NCBI GenBank assembly: GCA_012295275.1
Contig: CM022679.1
Coordinates: forward strand, 9,402,169 to 9,466,168
DNA from: Chrysomallon squamiferum
Taxonomy: Eukaryota > Mollusca > Gastropoda > Neomphalida > Peltospiridae
Length of the DNA: 64,000 bases
Direction: 5' to 3'
The notes beneath the pieces were generated by a model. That model saw nothing but the letters and a program-made list of their open reading frames with translations. It did no database searches and had not been told where the DNA came from. Every line of letters begins with the position of its first letter. Position 1 is the stretch's first letter. The position numbers were made by a program, and so were the translations under genes. Below, in pieces: positions 14,086-25,261 of this stretch.

Positions 14086-17000
14086 TTTAAATTAAATTAT
14101 TTATTAAAATAATTAATAAAAAAAAAACTTTTGTTTTTTTAGTTGAACAAAATTCTAATTTAGCCCCCAAAAAAAGATAGATAAAAGAGATTTGTTAGCA
14201 TGGAAATCATTAATATTATCAAAAAAATTCATAGTTAAGAATACATATTAATAAGAATGCTTTAAATTTTTCCAAAATGGTTCACAGACTTGTTGAAAAT
14301 TCAGTAGATTGCCTGTATATATTTTAAACAGTGTTTATTACAGCTTATTTATTTATTTTTTGATAATTAATCCCATAATCAAAAACTATTTTTCTGCATT
14401 TTTATCAATAGATTATTTTTAACTATAATTATTTTATCAATATATTTTCTTCATAGAGAGAATCACAGCATGCAGAGCAGAGAGTAACCGAGGGAGCTGA
14501 AGGGGGTGCTGTAGAAACTAGGCCAGTAGAAAGGGCAGTGGAAGCAAGAGGGGCTGACGATTCCATGGCATCAATGGTTAGATGTCTGTATTTTGCAGAT
14601 ACGTTTATTGTTCAAGGTAAATATTTTTTGGTTCATGTTGCTGTGCTAAGACAATCAAATTGAGTAACATTCTGATTATCTGAGTAATAAGAATCAATGG
14701 ATAATTCAGAAATTTCAGATGTGAAATGATAGAAACAAATGGATAAACCAGAATGGTACTCAACCCAAATAATTTCATTTACCATTGCCTTCTATTATCT
14801 GTCCTTACTATCTTTGGTAGGATGAATCAGAATTATGAAATTAAATTTTATATATTGTTCCTCATAAAGAGATTAAAATTATTTTCCAGGTGGTTCACAC
14901 AATCCATCTTTGTGGGCTGGTACAAATGGAGGCCATATTTACATCCACAATTTAACGGTGCCATCAGATAATCGTTCCACACAGGAGGTTACCTGCACTC
15001 TAGCCAAAGAAATCAAGCTGAAACACAGGGCCCCAGTCATTGGTTTAGCAGTGACTGACGCAAGGGCCAAGGTTCTGCCTGAATCTCTTGAAGTGCAGCA
15101 CGAACGGGCAAAAGCTCCAGACATGAGTGGACCACATCATGTGATAATCATTTCTGAAGAACAGCTGAAGGTATTTTGTTTTCTTCTGTTCACTAATAAG
15201 AGACTTGGTGTGTGTGGTGTATATATGCTTGTATATGTGCTTATGTGTGCATGAATCTGTTTCTGTATTAATTGAAAATGGGAATTTGTGTTTATCACGT
15301 TCATGATAAATCCAAATGAAACAGTCATACAGTTTGGATTTTATTCCATTCTCAGTGTAGTAATGTAGATTTATAATTAATATTCTGAATTTATGAAAGT
15401 TTTTGTTTTTTTCTATCTCCAGTCATTCACACTTCCCAGCTTGAAGCCAAGATGGAAATTCAAACTGACAGCTTTTGATGGTTCCAGAATCCGCAAAGTG
15501 GCCTTCGTCAATTTCAGAAGTAAAAGTGGTATGCTTGTATTAAAAATCTAGATATCTTTTCTTTACTTCAACCATCATTGGTTACAGACTGTTCTAACTT
15601 TTCACTTGTAATTGTTACAATCATTCCTAATTGGTTATTAAAGAATGCAGCTATTTTTTCAAAAGAAATACTAATTTTATTTAAGAACACTTGTTGAAAT
15701 TAATAACCAAATAAACTATATAACTTGATAACATATGTATATTGATGCATAAAAATTCATCCACATACTCTTGTAACTTGTGGTTTGTTATCTTTGAAAG
15801 AGGAGATCTTAAAAAGTAAACATTTGCCATAAACCAGTATATTTTAGGATGCTTGGAGATAATGAAACAATATATTGTTATCAAAACACTATGCAAAGCA
15901 ACATTTATGAATACATTTACGAGTGTTGCAGTTTTTGTTCTGTGTTAAGCATCATTAATTTTAAAAATCATATATTTTTATTTCTATCAAATTGTTTTTT
16001 TTGTTTTATCACCAGCTGACAACTACAGTGAATTTGACATCACCTGTCTAACTAATCTCGGAGATATTAGTGTTTACGCAGTCACATCACTAAGGCAGCA
16101 GATGGTTGTTTCAGCCATACGCAAAGATGATATCAAGTATGTTGACTTTTTTAACACAATTTTTAGCATGTCTGTTTCTGTTTTGAGAGAACAAATTCAG
16201 ATATATTTGTCCGAAATGATTGAGACTGGAATATTTTGGATTTTGATAAAAGCAGAGTATAGGATCTAAGGCCTAACATGAATTCCATTTATATTTCATA
16301 TACAACATAAACAAATAATCTGCAGGATTTTTTATATAACATTTTAAATAATTTTATGTATAAAATAAAGTTAATATATGCAAAACAATCCGATATCACT
16401 ATTTCTTGCAGCTTGGAAAAATTATTGAATTTTAGAACTTTAAGGATTTCGGATATTTCAGATAAGCAATCATGAAACTGATACCAAATAATGAAAAATT
16501 TCTTTGATCATTATTTCACACATTTTATAACTTCATTTTTTTAAAAATATCTTTCTTCATGTTTTATAGAAATTTCATTAATATATATATTTACAGGTAT
16601 CAGCTTATCAGTTCATTTTTTGTTATTTTGTTATTATTTTTTTTTTTCCAACAGTGGCATTTCATCCTTCATCTTCACACGAGATGGGCAGGGCTTTTAT
16701 CTTCATTCACCGTCAGAGTTTTCTCGAGTGTCCCTGAGTCCGCGCCACGCTGTTACACCTGTGTGCATCGTCGAACTGAAGGAGGGCATGCGACCACAGG
16801 AGCCAGAACACGTAGATGAGATAACCGAGTATGTTCATTTATTCCCACAATGCCTGGCATTTCCTTTTAAATCCTGGCATTTTCTGATTAGTATTATGTG
16901 TAAAACTTTACCTTCTCTTTTTACTGTAATATACTTTATTATTAGTATAATTTTCAGTGATCAGTGGTAATCTTTGTTTAGATTTTTGTAAGTCAGTTTA

Positions 17001-18224
17001 CACTAATAGTTTTACCAAAAATAAAATTTCGATCATTAATATTAATGTATTGAGATACCATTAAACATTCATTTAGTTAATATTATTGTTATTGTTATTA
17101 TTGCTGTTAATGTTTTTATTGTTGTTACTATTATTGTTATTACTATAATTTTATTATTATTATTCTTAGTCTTGTTGTTATTTTTTGTATTACCATTATA
17201 ATATCATTATTATTATTATTGTTGTTATTATTGTTATTATTATTACTGTTATTGTTACTGTTATTGTTACTGTTGTTATTTTCAGACACAATGAGAGTAT
17301 TGATATACGATATGGTACGTTAGATATCACACAGGGTTTATCCGACAGTCAGCTGAATGAATCTAGGGCAGACACTACAGGAGATATCACAGTGGACAGT
17401 GTTGTTGTGTAAATATGCTGCATCTTTAATTTTTAGTCGTTCCTTTACCTGTATATTCTCATTTTCATTAATTTTGGCGGAACATATATAAATATAAAAT
17501 AAAACTACTGTCATGTCATTATCAAGTAAAATCAGATATGTAATTTTTCATAAAATATCTCTATAATATACACTGGTCAGTTGGCATTGGCCTCTTCTAC
17601 ATTAATTTTTTTTAAATTAAATAGCAAACTTTACAAAGTTAATTTTAATTGAATATCAGATATACTGTACTCAGGCAAAACTAATTAGTCATTCTGATAG
17701 AAATTTACTATTTTAATCATCAATATACATTGGAGATAAGCCTTGGTGAGATTAAGTGTACAAAACTGTTTTGGTCTAATTTTTGTTTTATTTCATTACA
17801 AACAGCACTGTGACAGAAGCACCACAAACAACAACCACACCGAATGTGACAATATCTGTTGAGTCACCGTCAACACCAGAGACATCTCCCCAGCTGGAAA
17901 CACCAGGCATCACAGCAGGTACAGCTCTCTTCAAATCAGCTGGCACTTTCATACTCAGTTTCTTTTACAAATGTTTCCATTTTTTTGCTACAAGTTGCAT
18001 AATAAGTTGCATAATCTTTCACTCCCATCCACTGAGTAGAATTATTCATTATTTGTTGTCTAAAAGTTAGTAAGTTCTCATGCATAAAAAAAAGTTGTGG
18101 TATTAGTGTAATTTAACTCTGCAGTATGTCATTTCTTCTTTCGCCTGTTCTTCATACATACATACATACATACATATATTATATCCATATATAGACTACA
18201 ACCTTATATATAGAAGACTGTATC

Positions 18225-18271
<47 letters not shown>

Positions 18272-20932
18272 ATATAATCTTCTTTATTGTTATGTAGGTG
18301 TTTACTTGAAAACATGCATTTAATAACTGTTTTTGTTTCTCTGTCTATAATGGCCTATCCTTTGTACATACATGCATACAGGCTTGCTCTTCTGATCACA
18401 ATATATAGGTTTTCATCTTGTAAACATGAATTTTGTAATACTTTTACCCACATATATACGCATACATACATACATACATACATTCATACATACATACATA
18501 CATACATTCTTGCTTACATACTTGCTTAAATTGTTATAATCTTTTGACTCACTGCAGGGTTTTTTTTATCTTGAAAACACTGATTTAGTAACAATTTTAT
18601 TTCCTTCTGTAATATCCTAAGCTGCATACATACATACATACATACATACATACATACATACATACATACATGGTTACACACTTCTGTACCTCTGTAAAGG
18701 CTTTTTGTCTAGAAAATGTGGATTTAGTAAATGCAGTCTACATGTTCTGTTTCCCTGTGTAATGTGCTTTTTCCCTTCAGCTTCCAGAAACAATGTCGAC
18801 GATGATACTAAAGCAACAACAGTTATTAAAAGTACTAAGGTGAGAAAAGGCCAGTCATTTTCTATTCTATTTGACATCCCTATTAACAACATAAAACGAT
18901 ACTTTCTGCTAGCCAAAACACCACTGATAACCTTGTCACATGATCAACTGCATGGAAACAGAAAACCCTCCATTCAGAAAACTCACTTTAAATTTAGATT
19001 GCAATAGCTTTCTTATTTTTGCATCTTTTTTTTTTTTTTACTTTTTCTGAGTTCTGTTCTGTAATTTACTGTAATGTCAGTAGATACATAGAAAAAAACT
19101 GTTGATTTTAAAAATGAATATTATTTTTATCACTGGTTATGAAAACATTTGTCTAGCTGTTTAGAATAGTTTTACACACTTATAGTAACAGAAGTTAAAA
19201 AGTAAAAGAACAGTTCAGATTTTTAGAAATAAATACATAATTGTTATATTGCTTCCTGTTTTTATAAATACTGAGGTGTCTGAATAAAGATATTGAAAAA
19301 TTATTTTCCAGTAAAATATTCATGTTAATTTTGAAATGGTATCAGAATAAAACAATTTCTATATCTAAAACCAGAATTAAACTGCAGCATTTAGTGTGAT
19401 TAATTTATATCCAAAAGGTAAAATAAATGAATAAAAAAATAAAGGTTGTAAAATGTTTTTTTTAACTGCACATATTAATTTCATTTAATGTCCTTCCTAT
19501 GCCATTTAAGTATATTGCACATTGATTTTTATTTATTTTTTCTCAGTTTTTGCTTATTTTTTGTTTGTTTTTATATTCATTTACATTGTTCAATCTGAGG
19601 GATGTCAGTAGAAGGAAAATGATTTACCTGGACACCTTGGTTAACAGAAACATTAAAAATAATAATAATAAAAAAAAAAAAATTAAAAACAATTATCCTT
19701 GAAAACATTTTCTAAAAACAACAGAAATATTTGTATAAAAAATAAAATAAAATTAAATTTCATTTTCAGTGCTTTGGAGACTTTTTATAGTTAACAGTAA
19801 AACTGTATTCATTTCACAATCTGTTCTTGTTTTTGTATTTATAAAATAGAAAAAAAAAACTAATTTTTGTTACTTGAAGCTGTTTGTTTTTCCAGTACAT
19901 TATAAAAGTAAAATCTGCATCCCTGGAATGATACAAAATAATTATAAAAACATTTATTATGAAAGACAGATAATACATTTTTTTTTTATATTAACCAGCC
20001 TTGTATTAATGATGATATATATCAGTGATAGAATTATTTTGAACATACATCTGTGTCATTTACCATGCTAAGGAAGGAAAGTGTTTATAATGTTGCAAAC
20101 TGGGATATATCACCCAGATCAGTGACACTGAAAAAAATCTCGTTATTTCCTTTCTAACAATAGTGCATACTGATTTTACAATTTCCCAGCTAGTATTAAT
20201 CTGATGATTAAATAGACATGCTAAATATTGAATCCAAATAGAGTAAGTACATTTATGACAATTCAACCTAAACAATTAACCTGCTAATTTATATAATTAA
20301 TGTAGATATGTTGATGTAAATGATTGTCAGAATAAAATAATTGCAACATATAATGTTAATGTATAGATATAATATGTGACTCATGTTGTGCAATTCTTGA
20401 CTAGCAGAAAAGTAACGAGGGCAGGATGGGAGAAAAAGCATGACTACAAGATGTTTTATTCATTAAGATACAAAGGAAATGTCTGTGCAACAATCTTTTT
20501 ACTAACCTTGAATAAACCTGAATACATGTTTATTCCATCCATTCTTTACACAAAACCTTATCAATTCTGAAAATAACATTATTTGCTTAAAAAGTTTAAA
20601 ATCCTTATTTATTTATTCTGAATATCTTGAAGAGGGTTACTTCTTTTCCTTTTTAGTGGTGGGATTAACTTTTTTTTTTTTTTCAATTTTTTCAATTCAT
20701 TTATGTAATCAATCACTGTAAAAAAAAATAAATTAAAAAATATAACCTTTAAAATGATTATCCTTGTTATTTTCTAAAATTTCAGAAGCCTGAAGTTGAG
20801 AAGAATGAGGAAGATGAGATAAAACAAGAAAAGGGCAAATGTGTAATGGAAGGAGATTCAGTAGACCCGGTCATTTTGAAACAGCAGTTAACACAGCACA
20901 CTGTAGTGGCCAGTATTAATGGTGAAGCTTGA
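922..20932 (+). CDS. l(2)gl: Lethal giant larvae homologue (cell polarity WD40 protein), 25 coding exons
   Basis: Cortical scaffold of the Scribble polarity module; family members bind the aPKC-Par6 complex, non-muscle myosin and syntaxins. Coding exons: 922-1005, 2497-2594, 6265-6346, 6715-6824, 7296-7442, 7747-7819, 9191-9274, 9537-9663, 10098-10149, 10339-10511, 11133-11350, 11695-11762, 12191-12338, 12750-13078, 13451-13539, 13847-13980, 14459-14616, 14890-15170, 15423-15528, 16016-16136, 16655-16828, 17286-17408, 17806-17918, 18781-18839, 20786-20932. The product is about 1,098 residues (human LLGL1, from memory, about 1,064). Hallmarks seen: N-terminal KLKKELFGF and [16 protein letters not shown], then [47 protein letters not shown] and RCLYFADTF, spread over the two WD40 propellers. 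Between them is the basic [15 protein letters not shown] stretch with three serines spaced four apart (about residues 642, 646, 650), the conserved aPKC phosphorylation and membrane-binding site. The acidic C-terminal tail (exons 22-25) is weakly conserved. Summed exon length is 3,298, one base over a whole number of codons, traced to exon 16. Identity is certain; exons 2/3 and 16/17 junctions are the least sure. Confidence 0.95.
1006..2496 (+). other. l(2)gl intron 1
   Basis: Phase-0 intron with GTAAGT donor and TTTTCAG acceptor. The first 300 bases are compositionally richer and contain AAGCGGCCATATTG near 1056, which resembles an inverted YY1-type site, plus a short imperfect duplication at 1172-1248. 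The rest is AT-rich with T and TTA runs at 1433-1511. No exon is seen inside. Confidence 0.6.
2928..2966. repeat. TTTTA pentanucleotide microsatellite
   Basis: Tandem ATTTT units with a few interruptions in l(2)gl intron 2. Confidence 0.85.
4887..5240. repeat. Degenerate minisatellite in l(2)gl intron 2
   Basis: Roughly ten diverged units of about 26-32 bases recur, each carrying a version of TAATACARTGT followed by CAGTG and an A-rich or GTATAAA end. The periodicity is clear by eye but copies differ by substitutions and small indels. Confidence 0.7.
7820..9190 (+). other. l(2)gl intron 6
   Basis: Phase-0 intron of 1.4 kb. It holds a TA dinucleotide tract at about 8625-8644 and otherwise unremarkable AT-rich sequence; open frames here (for example 8254-8445 and 8657-8848) have no family signature or good splice borders. 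Confidence 0.6.
12006..12036 (+). pseudogene. Decayed copy of the start of l(2)gl exon 13
   Basis: The 30 bases starting at the AG of TCTTAG resemble the acceptor and first 28 bases of exon 13 (12191 onward): TGTGAAGATGGCTCC versus CATGAAGATGGGTCA, followed by RTAAGRTT. It would read CEDGSSK where exon 13 reads HEDGSIR, then runs to a stop. It is probably a degenerate partial exon duplication; chance similarity is possible. Confidence 0.4.
12357..12608. repeat. 26-base minisatellite in l(2)gl intron 13
   Basis: About nine imperfect head-to-tail copies of a unit close to CTATTCTGAAATAAAACC plus AGTATTAC fill most of the intron between exons 13 and 14. Copies differ at a few positions each, and the last ones decay into poly-A. 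Confidence 0.9.
13847..13980 (+). other. l(2)gl: l(2)gl exon 16 with apparent one-base insertion
   Basis: Exon 15 ends in phase 1 (…TLNPT plus one G). Continuing from the only good acceptor (TTTTTCACAG at 13837-13846) gives D-L-S-G-Q-F and then TGA at 13864-13866. The conserved [14 protein letters not shown] stretch beginning at 13865 lies one base out of frame. One surplus base between 13847 and 13864, most simply a T of the TT at 13861-13862, accounts for it. No alternative donor or acceptor repairs it. The exon's other boundary (AC then gtaact) is in frame with exon 17. Confidence 0.75.
14660..14763. mobile_element. Short MITE-like element with inverted termini, l(2)gl intron 17
   Basis: The left end reads TTGAGTAACATTCTG (14660-14674). 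The right end, 14749-14763, is its reverse complement with one mismatch, and the match continues weakly inward over TTATC. The 104-base span has no coding capacity. The TTGAGTA start is similar to the ends of the longer element at 16192-16480 and 46001-46334, but kinship is only a suggestion. Confidence 0.5.
16192..16480 (+). mobile_element. Non-autonomous TIR element, copy 1 (l(2)gl intron 20)
   Basis: About 289 bases beginning CAAATTCAG…TCCGAAATG and ending TTTCGGATATTTCAGATAAG…AAACTG. It shares several blocks in the same order with 46001-46334 read on the opposite strand: CYGAAATG, a TTGAG-block, GTATTT/ATATTTTGGAT, the exact 17-mer TTTATATTTCATATACA, and AATAATTTT. No open frame. Ends are degenerate, so borders are approximate. 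Confidence 0.65.
17409..17412 (+). other. l(2)gl: In-frame stop on readthrough of l(2)gl exon 22 donor
   Basis: Exon 22 ends …VDSVV plus GT before GTAAAT. If this intron is retained the next codons are GTG TAA, giving a protein about 106 residues shorter that lacks the variable C-terminal tail. The preceding residues [10 protein letters not shown] match the conserved family motif, so a short isoform would still hold all conserved parts. Use of this option is inference. Confidence 0.3.
17919..18780. repeat. Four diverged tandem units plus TACA microsatellites, l(2)gl intron 23
   Basis: Related segments start near 18297, 18408, 18558 and 18699. Each opens with GGTTTTT-like sequence, then CTTGAAAACA, ATTTAGTAA, a pyrimidine-rich stretch and CTGTNTAAT; the first three are followed by TACA-rich tracts (exact arrays at about 18460-18505 and 18626-18671). 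A further TACA tract lies at 18151-18176 and a TA tract at 18234-18269. The last unit runs straight into TTTTTCCCTTCAG, the acceptor of exon 24. Confidence 0.7.
18840..20785 (+). other. l(2)gl intron 24
   Basis: Phase-0 intron of 1.9 kb before the final coding exon, AT-rich with T and A runs. No exon, RNA gene or clear transposon is recognised. Confidence 0.6.
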
Positions 20933-20942
20933 AGGGGATGCC

Positions 20943-20973
<31 letters not shown>

Positions 20974-21768
20974 TTCTTGGTTCATACATTATTTTGGTTC
21001 AAGGACAATTCTGTTTATCCACTGGAAAACGGAAATTCTTGTGTGATGTTCAGTTGTATTCCATGACTGTTGTGATTTTACAGTAGTTTTTATGGTACCA
21101 AAAAACCAAAAAAAAACCCCAAAATAAAAACCTTATCTTTTAAAAAACAATTGCAAAAAATAAAAAATATTGGAACATTCACACCATTTTATTTTCTTAA
21201 ATCAGTGAGAGGAGCTATTTGAAATTAATGTTAGACGGTAGTGAGGTAAGGCTTGCGTACCTTTATAGATGCCGCTTTTTAGCAAGTAGAAACTTGTTTT
21301 GAAGGAACATAGGAAGGTAATGATGTATTTAGTAATCATTTTCCATGTTATCGTTTAGCTGTAATGTTTTAATCCATTTTTAGTATTGTACTTTTGTTGT
21401 AATAGCAGCTTTGTTTTGGTTTCTTCTAATATCAGAATGAGTGGAAGAATGTGTTTCATAACATAAGCTTTTTAACCGTTTTCTTGTTTTAACAAAAAAA
21501 GTAAGTAAAGATATAAATTCCAGTTTAAAAAAACAAAAACATTTTTAATAAGAAGAGCAAAATGTGCAAAAGAACAATTCAGAAGTAATAAAAATTTAAT
21601 TTGGAATGGGTTTTTTTTTTTAATATTTAATGTTGTTTATCTTTTTTGTAGATAATTATTTTGAAACTCTTTTAATTTTAAATTTTTTAAAAACATGTTT
21701 ATTTAGAAATGTGAAAAAGTAGCAGTAGGTTTTTAATTAGAACTTAGATTCATTCAAAACAATGTTTT

Positions 21769-21801
<33 letters not shown>

Positions 21802-23741
21802 TATGTCATTTACAAAACCAAACCAGTATAGTTGTTTATCATATATTAATTAAAAAAAAAAAACCAACTTTTTATAGCGATATAATCTACATTTTAAAAT
21901 TATCTTGCTAATTGTTTTTAATTATGTATGCTTCTGACAACTTCTCTGTAACTAGTATCTTTACACTGCCAGTTTGCCATTTTGTTGTGAGTTTACTTTT
22001 CAGCAATGTTTTTAAAAATATATATTAAATTTTCACAACACAATTTAACAGAATCTGTACTGGATTTCACTGCATTTTTTTTTTTTTTTTTTTTTTTTTA
22101 TTCTTAAATGTATGTACGTAGTTTAGACAAAATGAAATCCATTGCTCAAAAGTTTTGTTTTTAATTCTTGTGGCCTTACTGAAAAAAGCTTACAGTATAA
22201 GCTAGTTTTGTGTTCATGGTGATATACATGCACCTTTATTTGCAAAGGTTAAATGTTGGTGATTTTATGTGGGGATCAATGTGTTGTTTACCAATGTTTT
22301 AAATTTTTAAAGTATATCTTTGCTTATATGAATAAATGGTCTGATTTTTTTTTTTATTATTACAAATAATAATAATTTTTTTTTGATATTGCAAGAATAT
22401 GACAATAAAATAAGATTAATGTTTTACATCTACGCAACTTGAAATGTAACATCAAATACATGGTGGAACATTGTTTTTGTTTTCTTTGATCATAAAAGAA
22501 AAATCTTCTGATTATATTTATTTATTGTTTTTGACAAATAATTTTTATTATGAAATACAGAAATTTTGTAGCTTGCACAAATACCACTGTAATTTTTAAC
22601 ATTTTAAGGAATGCGAAACACCAAAACCAAATTATAAAACAAACTTGTTTACCATGATATGTATCCATCATGTCTTCAGAAACATGGAGGTTAGATGTTT
22701 TCAACCAGTATTTTGTTATAAGCTAAAATTGGTCAGCAAAAGAACCAAAACAAAAACTTGGCAACGTGAAATGTAATGACGATTTCTTCATATCAACAAA
22801 GATAGACTTTATAATGTCAGAATTCCATAGCAAATCATAGATAATCATTTTTTCTGCTATGATGTCACATCACTTTCATAAAACCTTATTGTTATATAAA
22901 ATAACTTGCAATAAATTTTTATGTATATATATTCTAATTACAAAAATGAAGTGTTTTGTTTTTATTTCTGTAGTTTTTAGTGCCAGTAATGAGGACAAAG
23001 ATGATATTTTTACAATTTATTTTTCTTGATGCATAAATATGCTTAAATTTCTGAAATGGTTTATTAAAAAACAGAACATGCCATCACCTTCAGACTTCTG
23101 AAACAGCCTTCAAACACTAAAATGTGTTCAGTAAGATGAAGAAAAAGAGTTAAATTTTATCTCGTTGTCAACTGGTTCCAGTTAGAACATTTAAAATAAA
23201 AGCTGATTATTTTATACAGCAGTCTCTCTTTGAGATGGAGGATAGTGAAGGGAAATGTCCATGCTACATATTTGTAAATGGTTACACCTTCACTGTATAA
23301 ATCATTGTCATTGTTCTTTGATGTTGAATATAAAATTTAATCCAGTGGATGCTGTCTTTCATAAAAAAATATAAAATGGGGGGTGCTATGTGTAAAACAC
23401 AACATACAAAATCCAGTTAACTGGTACACTTCTCTGATAATAACTTAATGTGAATACTAGAGAGCTACTCTCACCACCAAACCAGTTAAGAACCACTGTT
23501 ATACTATAACTGGGGAAAAAACTTGGCATCAAATTTTTAAAAATTATTTTAAATTTTGTATACATTAACTATTTTTAGATAATAAAAACTATCTACATAT
23601 GACAAATAGTATAAGATATACTACAAACTAACTAGAACTTGGTTAGAAAACTAAGAAAAATCTGATGAAATTCAATTACTTAACTCTATGGTGCTCCTCT
23701 TTCCTGATTAAAGATATACAGGCTCAAATGGGATTCTAGGC

Positions 23742-23980
23742 CAGTGATTTTCAATCATCTTCACTTAATTAGTAAAAATAAATATTATTTACTTGCTGCA
23801 AATAATTTGCCATTGTGCGTCTGCCTGCTATATAGTGACTGGCAAAGTAATGAAATAATCTTTCGTGACTAAATTGTTGTAAATATGTCATTTTGTAACA
23901 CTTTTGGTTTGGTGGTGCGACACAGGATTTTTTTAGTGTAAAAAATGTGCCTTGGCTCAAAAAAGGTTGAAAAACACTTG
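23742..23980 (+). mobile_element. hAT-type non-autonomous transposon (MITE)
   Basis: Left end CAGTGATTTTCAATC and right end GGTTGAAAAACACTTG form imperfect inverted termini of the CAGTGRTTYTCAACC type seen in many hAT families. The sequence before the right end (AATGTGCCTTGGCTCAAAA) also has the look of such ends. Eight flanking bases on the two sides (TTCTAGGC and TGCTGGGT) match at five positions, an eroded target duplication. The 239-base body has no coding capacity. Confidence 0.6.
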
Positions 23981-24512
23981 TGCTGGGTCCAATCTTAAAA
24001 TTCTTGTATAGTTGCATCATCACCTTGAAGGCAAATGGCTTCTCAGAAATAATTCTTCCAGGCCTTTCAGGCAGGCATCTTGAATATATAAAGTTCCATA
24101 AAACATCACAGAGGCCATTGGATGTACCAAAAACATGATGGCAGTTACTTAATTAATGTTATTAGATGTAACCTCTGCACTTTTAATATATTTGAAATTA
24201 AAATGACTTTTTTTTTAAATATCAGAATAAAATAAAATTCAAACATTTGTACTGAACAACTAAAAATTAATACTGACAGGAAAATATTTACTGAAATTAG
24301 GCAAATTAGAGCCAACAGAAATCTAAGCTAAGTTGAATATGGATTCACAGGAAAAATAAATTTACTTCTTTTAAATCGTTTAAAAATATCATCTTATTTC
24401 TTGTTTCATATCCCCTAAAGAAATCAAGTCCTGCTTAATTTATTAACCCCATTTGGTTTTATAAAGGAAAGCATCCTTTTGTCCTGTAACTAAGTGGCGT
24501 TGACAATCAAAA

Positions 24513-24514
<2 letters not shown>

Positions 24515-24555
<41 letters not shown>

Positions 24556-24593
24556 TAAATAAAAAAATGGTAAAACTTATAATAAATAAAAAA

Positions 24594-24632
<39 letters not shown>

Positions 24633-24663
24633 ACTACTACTACTACTACTACTGCTGCTACTA
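24515..24663. repeat. AAT and CTA trinucleotide microsatellites
   Basis: AAT arrays at about 24515-24552 and 24594-24630, then CTA units to about 24663. Serine- and isoleucine-rich frames here are artefacts of the repeats. Confidence 0.95.
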
Positions 24664-25087
24664 CAAATTAAATAGACTGATCTTGATACCATGTTACGCT
24701 TGTTTTCTTTTTAACCAACCATCGATGTTTTGTCGGGCTACAAACACCGAATGTTTAGTTGTCATGAGAAAACAAAACAAATGCAAGGAGACCGGTAAAC
24801 GCAAATGTTCTAGCTTTCTATAATTCCTGTTATGAAATACACCAAGATGACTTAATGTTAGCTAGAAACAAATAGGTGTTTTTAAGTTTGGCGATAACTA
24901 TGAATAAAATAATGAAGATAATTTAGCATCTGTGGAGACTGATCGATAATTAAGCATGTCGACATGACATCAAAGTTCAAACATTAAATTTTATTAGAAC
25001 CACTTTTTTTTTTTCAATTTGGACACAGCAGAAGTAAAAATTCGTTCAAGTATGTTGTAATTCTAAAGTAAAGTAATACTAATTAGA

Positions 25088-25105
25088 AATGATAATGATA
25101 ATGAT

Positions 25106-25138
<33 letters not shown>
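25088..25138. repeat. GATAAT/ATC microsatellite upstream of PAQR3
   Basis: Three GATAAT units followed by about ten ATC units. Confidence 0.9.
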
Positions 25139-25261
25139 TTGAAATAATAACACAATTTATTATTATCGAGAGTAAAATATATTTCCGAAAGTAAAAAAAA
25201 ATGATAACTGTAATTTCAGGAAGACTGACGTGTTGGAATAATTGTTTCTGTCAACTGAATC

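Larger units (their letters stand above)
20933..25261. other. l(2)gl 3' UTR and l(2)gl-PAQR3 intergenic region
   Basis: The 3' UTR begins after TGA at 20930-20932 and is very AT-rich with T and A tracts of 20 or more. Candidate AATAAA signals lie at 22331-22336 and 22404-22409; which is used cannot be decided. A hAT-type MITE lies at 23742-23980 and AAT/CTA/ATC microsatellites at 24515-25138. The more balanced stretch at 24700-24970, including the 12-base palindrome CATGTCGACATG (24955-24966), may hold the PAQR3 promoter and a non-coding first exon. TTTCAG at 25214-25219 may open the exon carrying the PAQR3 start codon. Confidence 0.5.

Noticed and set aside
24507-24692. Poly-Ser/poly-Ile small protein
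   Set aside because: It is a translation of AAT and CTA microsatellites.
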